Assembly (NCBI RefSeq): GCF_001984065.1
Contig: NZ_LYVP01000050.1
Location: 1-41,009 of the forward strand
Reading direction: 5' to 3'
Length of the DNA stretch: 41,009 nt
From: Pseudomonas sp. KK4
GTDB taxonomy: Bacteria > Pseudomonadota > Gammaproteobacteria > Pseudomonadales > Pseudomonadaceae
Shown piece after piece: positions 1-9,411 of this stretch. The stretch's first letter is position 1; each line of letters begins with the position of its first letter. The translations under genes were made by a program, and so were the position numbers. Below the pieces are notes generated by a model. The model saw nothing but the letters and a program-made list of their open reading frames with translations. It was not told the origin of the DNA and searched no databases.

Positions 1-11
1 TGCTGCGCAGC

Positions 12-40
12 CGGGCGGGAGCAAGCTCCCTCGCCACGGG
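12..40. repeat. Single REP palindrome (class B) upstream of betA
   Basis: A REP-like palindrome with the core GGGAGCAAGCTCCC followed by TCGCCACG. It is the reverse complement of the class B REP seen again at 28570-28705. It lies in the spacer before betA, where betB would normally end in a Pseudomonas betIBA operon. Only one copy is visible because the window starts here. Confidence 0.7.
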
Positions 41-96
41 TTGCGCGGTGTCTGGCGATCTTCGACCTGAACCAACTTCAAAGAGGGTGCATTCAA

Positions 97-1797
97 ATGT
101 CCCAAGTATTCGATTACATCATCATCGGTGCCGGTTCGGCCGGTAACACCCTGGCGACCCGTCTGACTGAAGACGAAGGCGTCACCGTCCTGCTGCTCGA
201 AGCCGGCGGCCCGGACTACCGTTTCGACTTCCGCACGCAAATGCCGGCCGCCCTGGCGTTCCCGCTGCAAGGCCGTCGCTACAACTGGGCGTACGAAACC
301 GATCCGGAGCCGCACATGGACGGTCGCCGCATGGAATGCGGTCGCGGCAAGGGCCTGGGCGGCTCCTCGCTGATCAACGGCATGTGCTACATCCGCGGTA
401 ACGCCATGGACTACGACGGCTGGGCGAAACTGCCCGGTCTTGAGGACTGGTCGTACCTGGACTGCCTGCCGTATTTCCGCAAGGCTGAAACCCGTGACAT
501 CGGCCCCAACGACTACCACGGTGGCGACGGTCCGGTCAGCGTGACCACGCCCAAGGCCGGCAACAACCCGCTGTTCCATGCCATGGTCGAAGCCGGCGTA
601 CAGGCCGGTTACCCGCGCACCGAAGACTTGAACGGCTACCAGCAGGAAGGCTTCGGCCCGATGGACCGCACCGTCACGCCAAAAGGCCGCCGTGCGTCCA
701 CCGCCCGCGGTTACCTGGACGTGGCCAAGAAGCGTTCGACCCTGACCATCGTCACCCACGCCCTGACCGACAAGATCCTGTTCGAAGGCAAGCGTGCGGT
801 CGGCGTGCGTTACCTGATGGGCGATGCTGAAGAGCGCGTTGAAGTGAAGGCGCGCAAGGAAGTGCTGCTGTGCTCCGGCGCCATCGCTTCGCCGCAGATC
901 CTGCAACGCTCCGGTGTCGGCCCCGCCGAACTGCTGAACAAGCTCGACATTCCGGTGGTCCACGACCTGCCGGGCGTCGGTGAAAACTTGCAGGACCACC
1001 TCGAGCTGTACCTGCAATACGCCTGCACCCAACCGGTGTCGCTGTACCCGTCGCTGCTCTGGTACAACCAGCCGGCCATCGGTGCCGAATGGCTGTTCAA
1101 CGGCACCGGCATCGGCGCCAGCAACCAGTTCGAAGCCGGCGGTTTCATCCGCACCCGTCCGGAATTCGAGTGGCCGAACATCCAGTACCACTTCCTGCCG
1201 GTGGCGATTAACTACAACGGCAGCAACGGCGTGAAAGAGCACGGCTTCCAGGCGCACATGGGCTCCATGCGTTCGCCGAGCCGCGGGCGCATCCAGGCCA
1301 AGTCCAAGGACCCACGCCAGCACCCGAGCATCCTGTTCAACTACATGGCCACCGAGCAGGACTGGCAGGAGTTTCGCGACGGCATCCGCCTGACCCGGGA
1401 AATCATGCAGCAACCGGCGCTGGACGCGTTCCGTGGGCGGGAAATCAGCCCAGGCATCGAGGTGCAAACCGACGAGCAACTGGACAAGTTCATCCGCGAG
1501 CACGCCGAAACCGCGTTCCACCCGTCCTGCTCGTGCAAGATGGGCACCGACGAGATGGCCGTGGTCGATGGCGAGGGCCGCGTGCATGGCATGCAGGGCC
1601 TGCGCGTGGTGGATGCCTCGATCATGCCGATCATCACCACCGGCAACCTGAACGCCCCCACGATCATGATCGCCGAGAAAATCGCCGACAAGATCCGCGG
1701 TCGCCAGCCATTGCCGCGCAGCAAGGCCGACTACTACGTGGCCGGCGATGCGCCGGTGAAGGGCAAGCCGTTGCGTGAAGTGGGGCAGCCCGCTTAA
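97..1797 (+). CDS. betA: Choline dehydrogenase
   Basis: Membrane-associated FAD enzyme that oxidises choline to betaine aldehyde, the first step of glycine betaine synthesis. The 566-residue length is normal for BetA. It is a GMC oxidoreductase: the dinucleotide-binding motif GAGSAG is at residues 11-16, a GGSSLINGMCYIRG segment follows near residue 90, and the C-terminal active site holds FHPSCSCKMG (His475) and GNLNAP (Asn519). The ATG has a GAGGG Shine-Dalgarno about 8 nt upstream. In Pseudomonas betA is normally the last gene of betIBA; betI and betB would lie outside the window to the left. A REP doublet follows the stop codon. Other GMC alcohol dehydrogenases look similar, but the close match along the whole protein makes BetA the clear choice. 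Confidence 0.95.
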   Translation: MSQVFDYIIIGAGSAGNTLATRLTEDEGVTVLLLEAGGPDYRFDFRTQMPAALAFPLQGRRYNWAYETDPEPHMDGRRMECGRGKGLGGSSLINGMCYIRGNAMDYDGWAKLPGLEDWSYLDCLPYFRKAETRDIGPNDYHGGDGPVSVTTPKAGNNPLFHAMVEAGVQAGYPRTEDLNGYQQEGFGPMDRTVTPKGRRASTARGYLDVAKKRSTLTIVTHALTDKILFEGKRAVGVRYLMGDAEERVEVKARKEVLLCSGAIASPQILQRSGVGPAELLNKLDIPVVHDLPGVGENLQDHLELYLQYACTQPVSLYPSLLWYNQPAIGAEWLFNGTGIGASNQFEAGGFIRTRPEFEWPNIQYHFLPVAINYNGSNGVKEHGFQAHMGSMRSPSRGRIQAKSKDPRQHPSILFNYMATEQDWQEFRDGIRLTREIMQQPALDAFRGREISPGIEVQTDEQLDKFIREHAETAFHPSCSCKMGTDEMAVVDGEGRVHGMQGLRVVDASIMPIITTGNLNAPTIMIAEKIADKIRGRQPLPRSKADYYVAGDAPVKGKPLREVGQPA

Positions 1798-1817
1798 GAC
1801 GCTGCACCGCGGTGCTG

Positions 1818-1897
1818 CCTTCGCGAGCAAGCCCGCTCCCACATTGAATGTGTGAACCACACAGATTCAATGTGGGAGCGGGCTTGCTCGCGAAGGG
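1818..1897. repeat. REP doublet (class A) after betA
   Basis: Two class A REP units (core GGGAGCGGGCTTGCTCGCGA) in inverted orientation at 1820-1843 and 1871-1895. The inner sequence is itself self-complementary (CATTGAATGTGTG against CACACAGATTCAATG), so the whole unit can fold into one long hairpin. It may serve as a 3'-end structure for betA. Confidence 0.9.
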
Positions 1898-2038
1898 GCC
1901 CGCACCAACAACACTTCACCTCCATCACTTCCCTTGATCCATCCCCCCTGCCAGGCCTACTCTAGGGCCACGCAACCGTTTCACCCCCTCCTCTCGCCGC
2001 ACCGCTTTGCCGCCACTCCATACCAGGGAGGTTCCCCA

Positions 2039-3481
2039 ATGTTCGATTTCCACCCCCAGCTCAAGCAGCGCTTTGCTGCCTTGCGCACGGGCGCTGAGTT
2101 CTTTTCCCTGCGGTATGTGCGCGAGTCCGGGCAGTACCTGTCGGTGCGCAAGAACGTGGCGGAACCGCCCAGCCTGCGCCGTGACGAAGGCGCGATGCTG
2201 ACCGTGCGGGTCAACGGCGTCGAAGCCTATGCCGCCACCAATGACCTGTCGCAACAGAGCCTGCAAGCTGCCCTCGAACGGGCCGAGAATCAGGCGCGCC
2301 GACTCAAGCCCCATGCCCTGCTGGACTTGCGTGAACACGCCGTATCCAGCGACCGCGCCGATTACTGTTCGCCGAACCTCGACCAGCCCTTCCCATCCCT
2401 GAGCGACTGCTACCAACTGCTCGGCGCCGAATCCGCCGCCGTGCCCAAGGACGAGCGTCTGGTGAACTGGCAGGTGAGCATCGGCATCACCCACGTCGAG
2501 CAGATCTACCTCAACAGCGCCGGCGCCGAGCTGCGCCAGGCCCAACGCTTTGTCTACCCGGGCCTGGACGTCACCGCCTATGACGGCAACGACAGCCAGA
2601 CCCGCAGCCTCGGCCGCGAGAACTTCGGCCAGCAAGGCGGCGCCGATGTGATCAGCCGCTGCGGCCTGGTCGGTGCCGGCCCCATCGTGGCCGATCAGGC
2701 GTTGCAATTGCTGCTGGCACCGAACACACCCCAAGGCCCCCGCGACCTGTTGTTGATGCCCGACCAAATGATGCTGCAGATCCACGAGTCCATCGGCCAT
2801 CCGCTGGAACTGGACCGCATCCTCGGCGACGAGCGCAATTACGCCGGCACCAGCTTCGTCAAGGCCGAAGACTTCGGTCATCTGCAATACGGCTCCACGC
2901 TGCTCAACGTGACCTTCGACCCGGACATTCCCGAGCAGCTCGCCAGCTACGGCCATGACGACGACGGCACGGCCGCCAGCAAACAATTTCTGATCCGTGA
3001 AGGCCTGTTGCTGCGTCCGTTGGGCGGCGCCCTGTCGCAGTTCCGCGCCGGCCTGGACGGTGTGGCCAACAGCCGTGCCTGCGGCTGGAACCGCCCACCG
3101 ATCGACCGCATGGCCAACCTCAACATCGAGCCGGGTGACCAACCGCTGGAACAACTGATCGGCAACATCGAACATGGCATCCTGATGAGCACCAACCGCT
3201 CCTGGTCCATCGACGATGCGCGCAACAAGTTCCAGTTCGGCTGCGAGTGGGGCCAGTTGATCGAAAACGGTGAACTCAAGGGCGTGGTGAAGAATCCGAA
3301 CTACCGGGCGATTTCCGCGCAATTCTGGAAGAGCCTCAGCGCGGTCGGCGATGCCAATACCTTCAAAGTGTTGGGCACGCCGAACTGCGGCAAGGGCGAA
3401 CCGAACCAGGTGATCCGCGTCGGCCATGCGTCGCCGGCCTGCGTGTTCAGCAACGTTGATGTGTTTGGGGGAGATGCCTGA
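2039..3481 (+). CDS. TldD/PmbA-family metalloprotease, TldD-type catalytic subunit
   Basis: Zinc protease subunit of the TldD/TldE type, known to act as a heterodimer that degrades or trims unfolded peptides and matures some ribosomal peptides (microcin B17, CcdA). The protein has 480 residues. The zinc motif HExxxH is present as HESIGH at residues 249-254, and the C-terminal zinc-ligand cysteine appears intact in NCGKG (Cys450), so it should be catalytically competent. The ATG at 2039 is chosen because GGGAGG lies about 7 nt upstream; an open frame continues 35 codons further 5' but has no ribosome-binding site. The stop overlaps the start of the next gene (TGATG), indicating translational coupling. 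It is probably a paralogue of the housekeeping TldD rather than TldD itself, which is usually unlinked to its partner; this is inference. Confidence 0.88.
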   Translation: MFDFHPQLKQRFAALRTGAEFFSLRYVRESGQYLSVRKNVAEPPSLRRDEGAMLTVRVNGVEAYAATNDLSQQSLQAALERAENQARRLKPHALLDLREHAVSSDRADYCSPNLDQPFPSLSDCYQLLGAESAAVPKDERLVNWQVSIGITHVEQIYLNSAGAELRQAQRFVYPGLDVTAYDGNDSQTRSLGRENFGQQGGADVISRCGLVGAGPIVADQALQLLLAPNTPQGPRDLLLMPDQMMLQIHESIGHPLELDRILGDERNYAGTSFVKAEDFGHLQYGSTLLNVTFDPDIPEQLASYGHDDDGTAASKQFLIREGLLLRPLGGALSQFRAGLDGVANSRACGWNRPPIDRMANLNIEPGDQPLEQLIGNIEHGILMSTNRSWSIDDARNKFQFGCEWGQLIENGELKGVVKNPNYRAISAQFWKSLSAVGDANTFKVLGTPNCGKGEPNQVIRVGHASPACVFSNVDVFGGDA

Positions 3482-4818
3482 TGGGTGCGACGAACAATCA
3501 GGTCGAATCATTCAAGGCCTTGGTCGCCAGCTTGCGTGATGCTCTGCGCGAGCCGGAGCAATTCACCTTGAGCTACGCCGCCGAATCGTCGGCTTTCGTG
3601 CGCTTCAATCACGCCAAAGTACGTCAGGCGGGGCAGGTGCAGCAGGCGAGCATCGGCCTGAAACTGATCAACGACGGACGCCACGCCGACCTCGACATCA
3701 CCCTGTCCGGCGATCCGCAGGTGGATCAACAGCGCCTGGCCGAGGGCCTGCAACAACTGCGCGACACCCTGCCATTGTTGCCACAGGATCCGTACCTGCT
3801 GCTCAACTACAACGGCTGGCAGAGTCAGAACGTGCAAGCGCATCCGCTGCCGGACACCGAGCAAGCGGTCGCTGAAATCACCCGCGCCGCCGAAGGCCTG
3901 GACCTGGTCGGCTTTTATGCAGCCGGGCCAATCAGCCGTGGTTTCGCCAGCTCCGCCGGGGCATTCGGCTGGCATCAGGCCAACAGCTTCAATTTCGATT
4001 TCAGCCTGTTCCATGAAAACGGCCAAGCAGTGAAGGCCAGCTATGCCGGGCACGACTGGAGCAGCGAAGGCTTTGCCAAACGCTTCCAGCAGGCCCGCGA
4101 ACAACTGGCGTTTTTGGGGCGCCCCCTGCGCACCCTGACGCCGGGTCAATACCGCGCTTACCTGGCCCCGGCGGCGCTGGAAGAGATCATCGGCATGCTG
4201 TGCTGGGGCGGGTTTTCCGCGCAGTCGATTGCCAGCAAGAGCAGCCCGTTGCAGAAGCTGTATGGCGGCGATCAACGCTTCAGTGCGCTGGTGTCGCTGG
4301 ATGAAAAAGTCAGTGGCTCGTTGAGCCCGGCGTTCTCCGACGAAGGTTATCCGCGCAGTGATCTGAGGCTGATCGTCGAAGGCCAGGCCGGGGACCGGTT
4401 GGTGGGTTCACGCAGCGCTGCCGAGTACGGTTTGACTGCCAACGGCGCCAGTGGTGGCGAATCCCCCAGCGCGCTGAACATGCGGGGCGGCGTGCTGCCG
4501 GAGGCGGAGATTCTCAAGCAGTTGGGCACGGGCCTGTACATCAGCAACCTGTGGTACCTGAACTTCTCCGATCAACCGGCGGCCCGCCTGACCGGCATGA
4601 CCCGCTTCGCGACCTTCTGGGTCGAGAACGGCGAAATCCAGGCCCCGGTCAGCACCATGCGTTTCGATGACAGCGCCTACAGCCTGCTGGGTTCGCAGCT
4701 CGAAGCGTTGACCGAGGAGCGAGAGATGTTGCTGTCCGCCAGTACCTACAGCCAGCGGGCGACGGCTTCGGCGTTGTTGCCGGGGGCGCTGATCAGCCGA
4801 TTGACCCTTACGCTGTGA
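3481..4818 (+). CDS. TldD/PmbA-family protein, TldE (PmbA)-type partner subunit
   Basis: A 445-residue protein of the same superfamily as the preceding gene but without an HExxxH motif, as expected for the non-catalytic TldE/PmbA partner. The N-terminal half contains the alpha/beta region (residues about 1-200) and the C-terminal half the beta-rich domain with RFATFWVENGEIQAPV and MRFDDSAYSLL, typical of the family. Its ATG overlaps the stop of the TldD-like gene by one base, so the two subunits are almost certainly made together in a fixed ratio. No small precursor-peptide gene is obvious next to the pair, so the substrate is unknown. A REP doublet follows. Confidence 0.85.
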   Translation: MGATNNQVESFKALVASLRDALREPEQFTLSYAAESSAFVRFNHAKVRQAGQVQQASIGLKLINDGRHADLDITLSGDPQVDQQRLAEGLQQLRDTLPLLPQDPYLLLNYNGWQSQNVQAHPLPDTEQAVAEITRAAEGLDLVGFYAAGPISRGFASSAGAFGWHQANSFNFDFSLFHENGQAVKASYAGHDWSSEGFAKRFQQAREQLAFLGRPLRTLTPGQYRAYLAPAALEEIIGMLCWGGFSAQSIASKSSPLQKLYGGDQRFSALVSLDEKVSGSLSPAFSDEGYPRSDLRLIVEGQAGDRLVGSRSAAEYGLTANGASGGESPSALNMRGGVLPEAEILKQLGTGLYISNLWYLNFSDQPAARLTGMTRFATFWVENGEIQAPVSTMRFDDSAYSLLGSQLEALTEEREMLLSASTYSQRATASALLPGALISRLTLTL

Positions 4819-4845
4819 ACAGAACATCCCGGCAAACCGCAGGCC

Positions 4846-4938
4846 CTGTGGGAGCGGGCTTGCTCGCGAACGCGGTGGCTCAGTCAACATTGATATTGAA
4901 TGTGACGGCCTCTTCGCGAGCAAGCCCGCTCCCACAGG
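4846..4938. repeat. REP doublet (class A)
   Basis: Inverted pair of class A REP units at 4846-4869 and 4914-4938, separated by about 45 nt. It lies between the TldE-like gene and the mdtD-like gene, which are on the same strand. Confidence 0.9.
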
Positions 4939-4989
4939 GGTAGTGATCCGCCACGACATCGCATTAACACGTCTTCCACATGAGGTCCC

Positions 4990-6417
4990 ATGCCCAACCG
5001 CCCGCCTCTCGACGCTGTCACCGCCCGCTGGGTGCCGTGGGTCGTCGCCATTGCGTTCTTCATGCAGTCCCTCGACGGGACCATCCTCAACACCGCCCTG
5101 CCGGCCATGGCCGCGGACCTGGCCGAAGACCCGCTGCGCATGCAGGGCGTGATCATCGCCTACATGCTCACCGTCGCGCTGCTGATCCCGGCCTCGGGCT
5201 GGATCGCCGATCGCTTCGGCACCAAAAAAATCTTCTTCAGCGCCATCCTGTTGTTCAGCATCGGTTCCCTGCTGTGTGCGATGTCCAACTCGCTGACGCT
5301 GCTGATCGGCGCCCGGATCGTCCAGGGCCTGGGCGGTGCTCTGATGCTGCCGGTGGGGCGCCTGGTGGTGCTGCGCGCCTACCCGCGCTCGGAACTGGTG
5401 CGGATCATGGGTTTCATCACCATCCCCGGTCTGCTCGGCCCGTTGATCGGTCCGACCATGGGCGGCTGGATGGTCGAATACCTGACCTGGCACTGGATCT
5501 TCCTGATCAACCTGCCGGTGGGGGTGATCGGTTGCTACGCGGTGTGGAAATTCATCCCCGACCTGCGCGGCACCGAGCGCACTCGCTTCGATGGCCTGGG
5601 CTTTTTGCTGTTCGGCGCGGCGATGATCCTGATCACCATCGCCATGGAAGGCCTGGGCGAGCTGCACCTGCCGCATCTGCGGGTGATGTTGCTGCTGTTC
5701 GCCGGGCTGGCCTGCCTGGCGGCGTACTGGTTGCGCGCCGGGCACATCGACAATCCCTTGTTCGCGCCGTCCCTGTTCAAGACCCGGACCTTCGCCGTCG
5801 GCATTCTCGGCAACCTGTTCGCCCGCCTCGGCAGCGGCGCCCTGCCCTTCCTCGTGCCCTTGTTGCTGCAGGTGGCGCTGGGCTATTCACCGTCACAGGC
5901 GGGGATGAGCATGCTGCCGCTGGCCGCCGCGGCGATGATCGCCAAGTGGGTGGCGCGGCCACTGATCGAGCGCCTGGGCTACCGGATCGTGCTGACCGGC
6001 AACACCCTGGCGCTGGGGATCATGCTGGCGAGCATGGGGCTGGTCAGCGAGCAGACGCCGTACTGGCTGCTGCTGTGCCTGCTGGCGATCCTCGGTGCGA
6101 TCAACTCGCTGCAGTTCACGGCGATGAACACCGTGACCCTGATCGACCTTGACGACGCCAGCGCCAGCAGCGGCAACAGTTTGCTGTCGGTGGTGGCGCA
6201 GCTGTCCCTGAGCCTGGGGGTGGCCTGCGCCGGTGCGTTGCTGGGCGGGTTCACGGCGGAAATCGGCAACGATGGTGTGGAGACCGTGTTGGGGGCGTTT
6301 CAACTGACCTTCGTGACCGTGGGCATCATGGCGATGCTGGCGGCGACGATCTTTTCGCAGCTGTCGAAGGAAGACGGACGGCGCGTCAAACGTCCGGAAG
6401 AACACATAGAGCCTTAG
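4990..6417 (+). CDS. mdtD: MFS drug exporter, DHA2 family, MdtD-like
   Basis: Inner-membrane proton-driven multidrug exporter of 475 residues, the normal length for MdtD. It opens with FFMQSLDGTILNTALPAMA, which closely follows E. coli MdtD, and carries the DHA2 motif around GWIADRFGTKK and the QGLGGALMLPVGR segment. Hydrophobic segments run through the whole protein, consistent with the roughly 14 helices of the family. In E. coli mdtD is part of mdtABCD-baeSR; here it stands alone, without RND pump genes, so the symbol reflects sequence likeness and not a shared operon. The substrate cannot be read from the sequence. The dbpA start lies 57 nt after the stop. Confidence 0.88.
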   Translation: MPNRPPLDAVTARWVPWVVAIAFFMQSLDGTILNTALPAMAADLAEDPLRMQGVIIAYMLTVALLIPASGWIADRFGTKKIFFSAILLFSIGSLLCAMSNSLTLLIGARIVQGLGGALMLPVGRLVVLRAYPRSELVRIMGFITIPGLLGPLIGPTMGGWMVEYLTWHWIFLINLPVGVIGCYAVWKFIPDLRGTERTRFDGLGFLLFGAAMILITIAMEGLGELHLPHLRVMLLLFAGLACLAAYWLRAGHIDNPLFAPSLFKTRTFAVGILGNLFARLGSGALPFLVPLLLQVALGYSPSQAGMSMLPLAAAAMIAKWVARPLIERLGYRIVLTGNTLALGIMLASMGLVSEQTPYWLLLCLLAILGAINSLQFTAMNTVTLIDLDDASASSGNSLLSVVAQLSLSLGVACAGALLGGFTAEIGNDGVETVLGAFQLTFVTVGIMAMLAATIFSQLSKEDGRRVKRPEEHIEP

Positions 6418-6435
6418 GGCGAATGGCCATCGGGC

Positions 6436-6444
6436 TGGTACACT
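6436..6444 (+). promoter_or_regulatory. Extended -10 promoter candidate for dbpA
   Basis: TGGTACACT matches an extended -10 element (TGn followed by TACACT). It lies about 30 nt before the dbpA start and just after mdtD. No good -35 is visible, which is acceptable for extended -10 promoters. It is supported by pattern only. Confidence 0.4.
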
Positions 6445-6474
6445 GCGCGACATTTTGTTTTGCAGGCCAGTCCC

Positions 6475-7860
<1,386 letters not shown>

Positions 7861-7885
7861 GGGTTCTTCGACTCAACGAAGATCC

Positions 7886-7978
7886 CCTGTGGGAGCGGGC
7901 TTGCTCGCGAATGCAATCTGTCAGTCAGCCTATAAGGCGACTGATACACCGCCTTCGCGAGCAAGCCCGCTCCCACAT
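7886..7978. repeat. REP doublet (class A)
   Basis: Inverted class A REP pair at 7886-7910 and 7953-7978. The inner spacer shares ATGCAATCTGTC and CGACTGATACACCGC with the doublet at 9207-9295, so the two are copies of one mobile REPIN-type unit. Confidence 0.9.
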
Positions 7979-8011
7979 TGATTTTGTGGTGCTACTCAAG
8001 AGGACACCGTT

Positions 8012-9190
8012 TTGCGCTCTACCGAAGTCGTGATCATTGGCGCTGGCGCCGCAGGGTTGATGTGTGCACTGACCGCCGCCGGCCGCGGGCGCCAGGTGCT
8101 GTTGCTCGACCATGCCAACAAGGCCGGCAAGAAAATCCTGATGTCCGGCGGTGGCCGCTGCAATTTCACCAACATGTACACCGAGCCGAGCAATTTCCTC
8201 TCGCAGAACGCGCATTTCTGCAAATCGGCCCTGGCCCGCTACACCCAGTGGGATTTCATCGGCCTGGTGGCCAAGCACGGCGTGCCGTACCACGAGAAAA
8301 AACTCGGGCAGCTGTTCTGCGACAACAAATCCAGCGACATCCTCGAGATGCTGCTCAACGAGTGCGATCAGGTGGGCGTCAGCCTGCACCTGGACACCTC
8401 GATCCAGACCATCGAGAAGCTGGAGAAGGGTTATCTGCTGGACACCACCCTCGGCCAGGTCACCTGCCAATCCCTGGTGATTGCCACCGGTGGCCTGTCG
8501 ATCCCGACCTTGGGCGCCACCGGTTTCGGCTACCAGGTCGCCAAACAATTCGGCCACGAACTGCTGCCGACCCGCGCCGGCCTGGTGCCGTTCACCATCA
8601 CCGATCAGCTCAAGGCCCTGTGCACCGAGCTGTCGGGGACGTCGGTGGATTGCCTGGTCAGCTGCAACGACCAGAGCTTCCGCGAGAACATCCTGTTCAC
8701 CCACCGCGGCCTCAGCGGCCCGGCGATCCTGCAGATTTCCTCGTTCTGGGAGCCCGGCGACACGGTCGAGATCAACCTGCTGCCGGACCACGACGTGCCG
8801 AGCTGGCTGCAACAGCAACAGGCCGAACGTCCCAACAGCGAACTGAAAACCCTGCTCGGGGAAATCTTCACCAAGAAGATGGCCAACCTGCTGGCGGACA
8901 ACTGGTTCGTGTCCAAGCCGATGAAGCAATACACCCACGCGGAGCTGGCCGACATCGCCGAAAAACTGGCGAACTGGAAAGTCGTGCCGGCCGGCACCGA
9001 AGGCTACCGCACCGCCGAGGTGACCCTGGGCGGCGTCGACACCAACGAGGTGTCGTCCAAGACCATGGAATCGCTGAAAAGCCCTGGCCTGTACTTCATC
9101 GGCGAAGTGCTGGACGTGACCGGGCACCTGGGCGGCTTCAACTTCCAGTGGGCCTGGGCCTCGGGCTACGCAGCTGCGCAGTACGTCTGA
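8012..9190 (+). CDS. YhiN/HI0933-family NAD(P)/FAD-dependent oxidoreductase
   Basis: Predicted cytoplasmic flavoprotein of 392 residues. The N-terminal FAD-binding motif GAGAAG is at residues 10-15, followed by the family hallmark GKKILMSGGGRCNFTN, and the C-terminus holds the second FAD-contact segment GEVLDVTGHLGGFNFQWAW. These are diagnostic of the HI0933/YhiN (BaiN-like) family, whose physiological reaction is poorly defined. The start is a TTG with AAGAGGA about 8 nt upstream; no ATG or GTG with a better site is nearby. It stands between two REP doublets, so it is probably transcribed alone. Confidence 0.88.
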   Translation: MRSTEVVIIGAGAAGLMCALTAAGRGRQVLLLDHANKAGKKILMSGGGRCNFTNMYTEPSNFLSQNAHFCKSALARYTQWDFIGLVAKHGVPYHEKKLGQLFCDNKSSDILEMLLNECDQVGVSLHLDTSIQTIEKLEKGYLLDTTLGQVTCQSLVIATGGLSIPTLGATGFGYQVAKQFGHELLPTRAGLVPFTITDQLKALCTELSGTSVDCLVSCNDQSFRENILFTHRGLSGPAILQISSFWEPGDTVEINLLPDHDVPSWLQQQQAERPNSELKTLLGEIFTKKMANLLADNWFVSKPMKQYTHAELADIAEKLANWKVVPAGTEGYRTAEVTLGGVDTNEVSSKTMESLKSPGLYFIGEVLDVTGHLGGFNFQWAWASGYAAAQYV

Positions 9191-9206
9191 CCTAACACCA
9201 AACAAA

Positions 9207-9295
9207 ATGTGGGAGCGGGCTTGCTCGCGAATGCAATCTGTCCGTTGACCGATCAGTCGACTGATACACCGCTTTCGCGAACAAGCCCCACATTG
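9207..9295. repeat. REP doublet (class A) with a damaged right arm
   Basis: The left unit at 9208-9231 is intact. The right unit (9273-9295) reads GCGAACAAGCCCCACA, so relative to the consensus it lacks about 4 nt of the CCCGCTCCC stretch and carries a G-to-A change. It is a decaying copy of the unit at 7886-7978. Confidence 0.85.
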
Positions 9296-9411
9296 GTGAC
9301 AGGGTGTTCGATAAAGGAACAGATTTTGCTGCTCAATGTGATCGCCGCCATTGCGTCGGCGTCATTAGTGGCTCAATTTAGCGTCATCGCCTCGGAAGGC
9401 CTTCGCACTTC

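Noticed and set aside
1925..3511. Long minus-strand open frame opposite the TldD-like gene
   Set aside because: It mirrors a well-supported plus-strand gene, its product has the Ala/Gly/Val/Gln/His-rich composition typical of antisense frames in GC-rich DNA, and it matches no family I know.
4408..5745. Minus-strand open frame across the TldE-like and mdtD-like genes
   Set aside because: It runs through a REP doublet and two real genes and is rich in His, Gln and Arg with no domain pattern.
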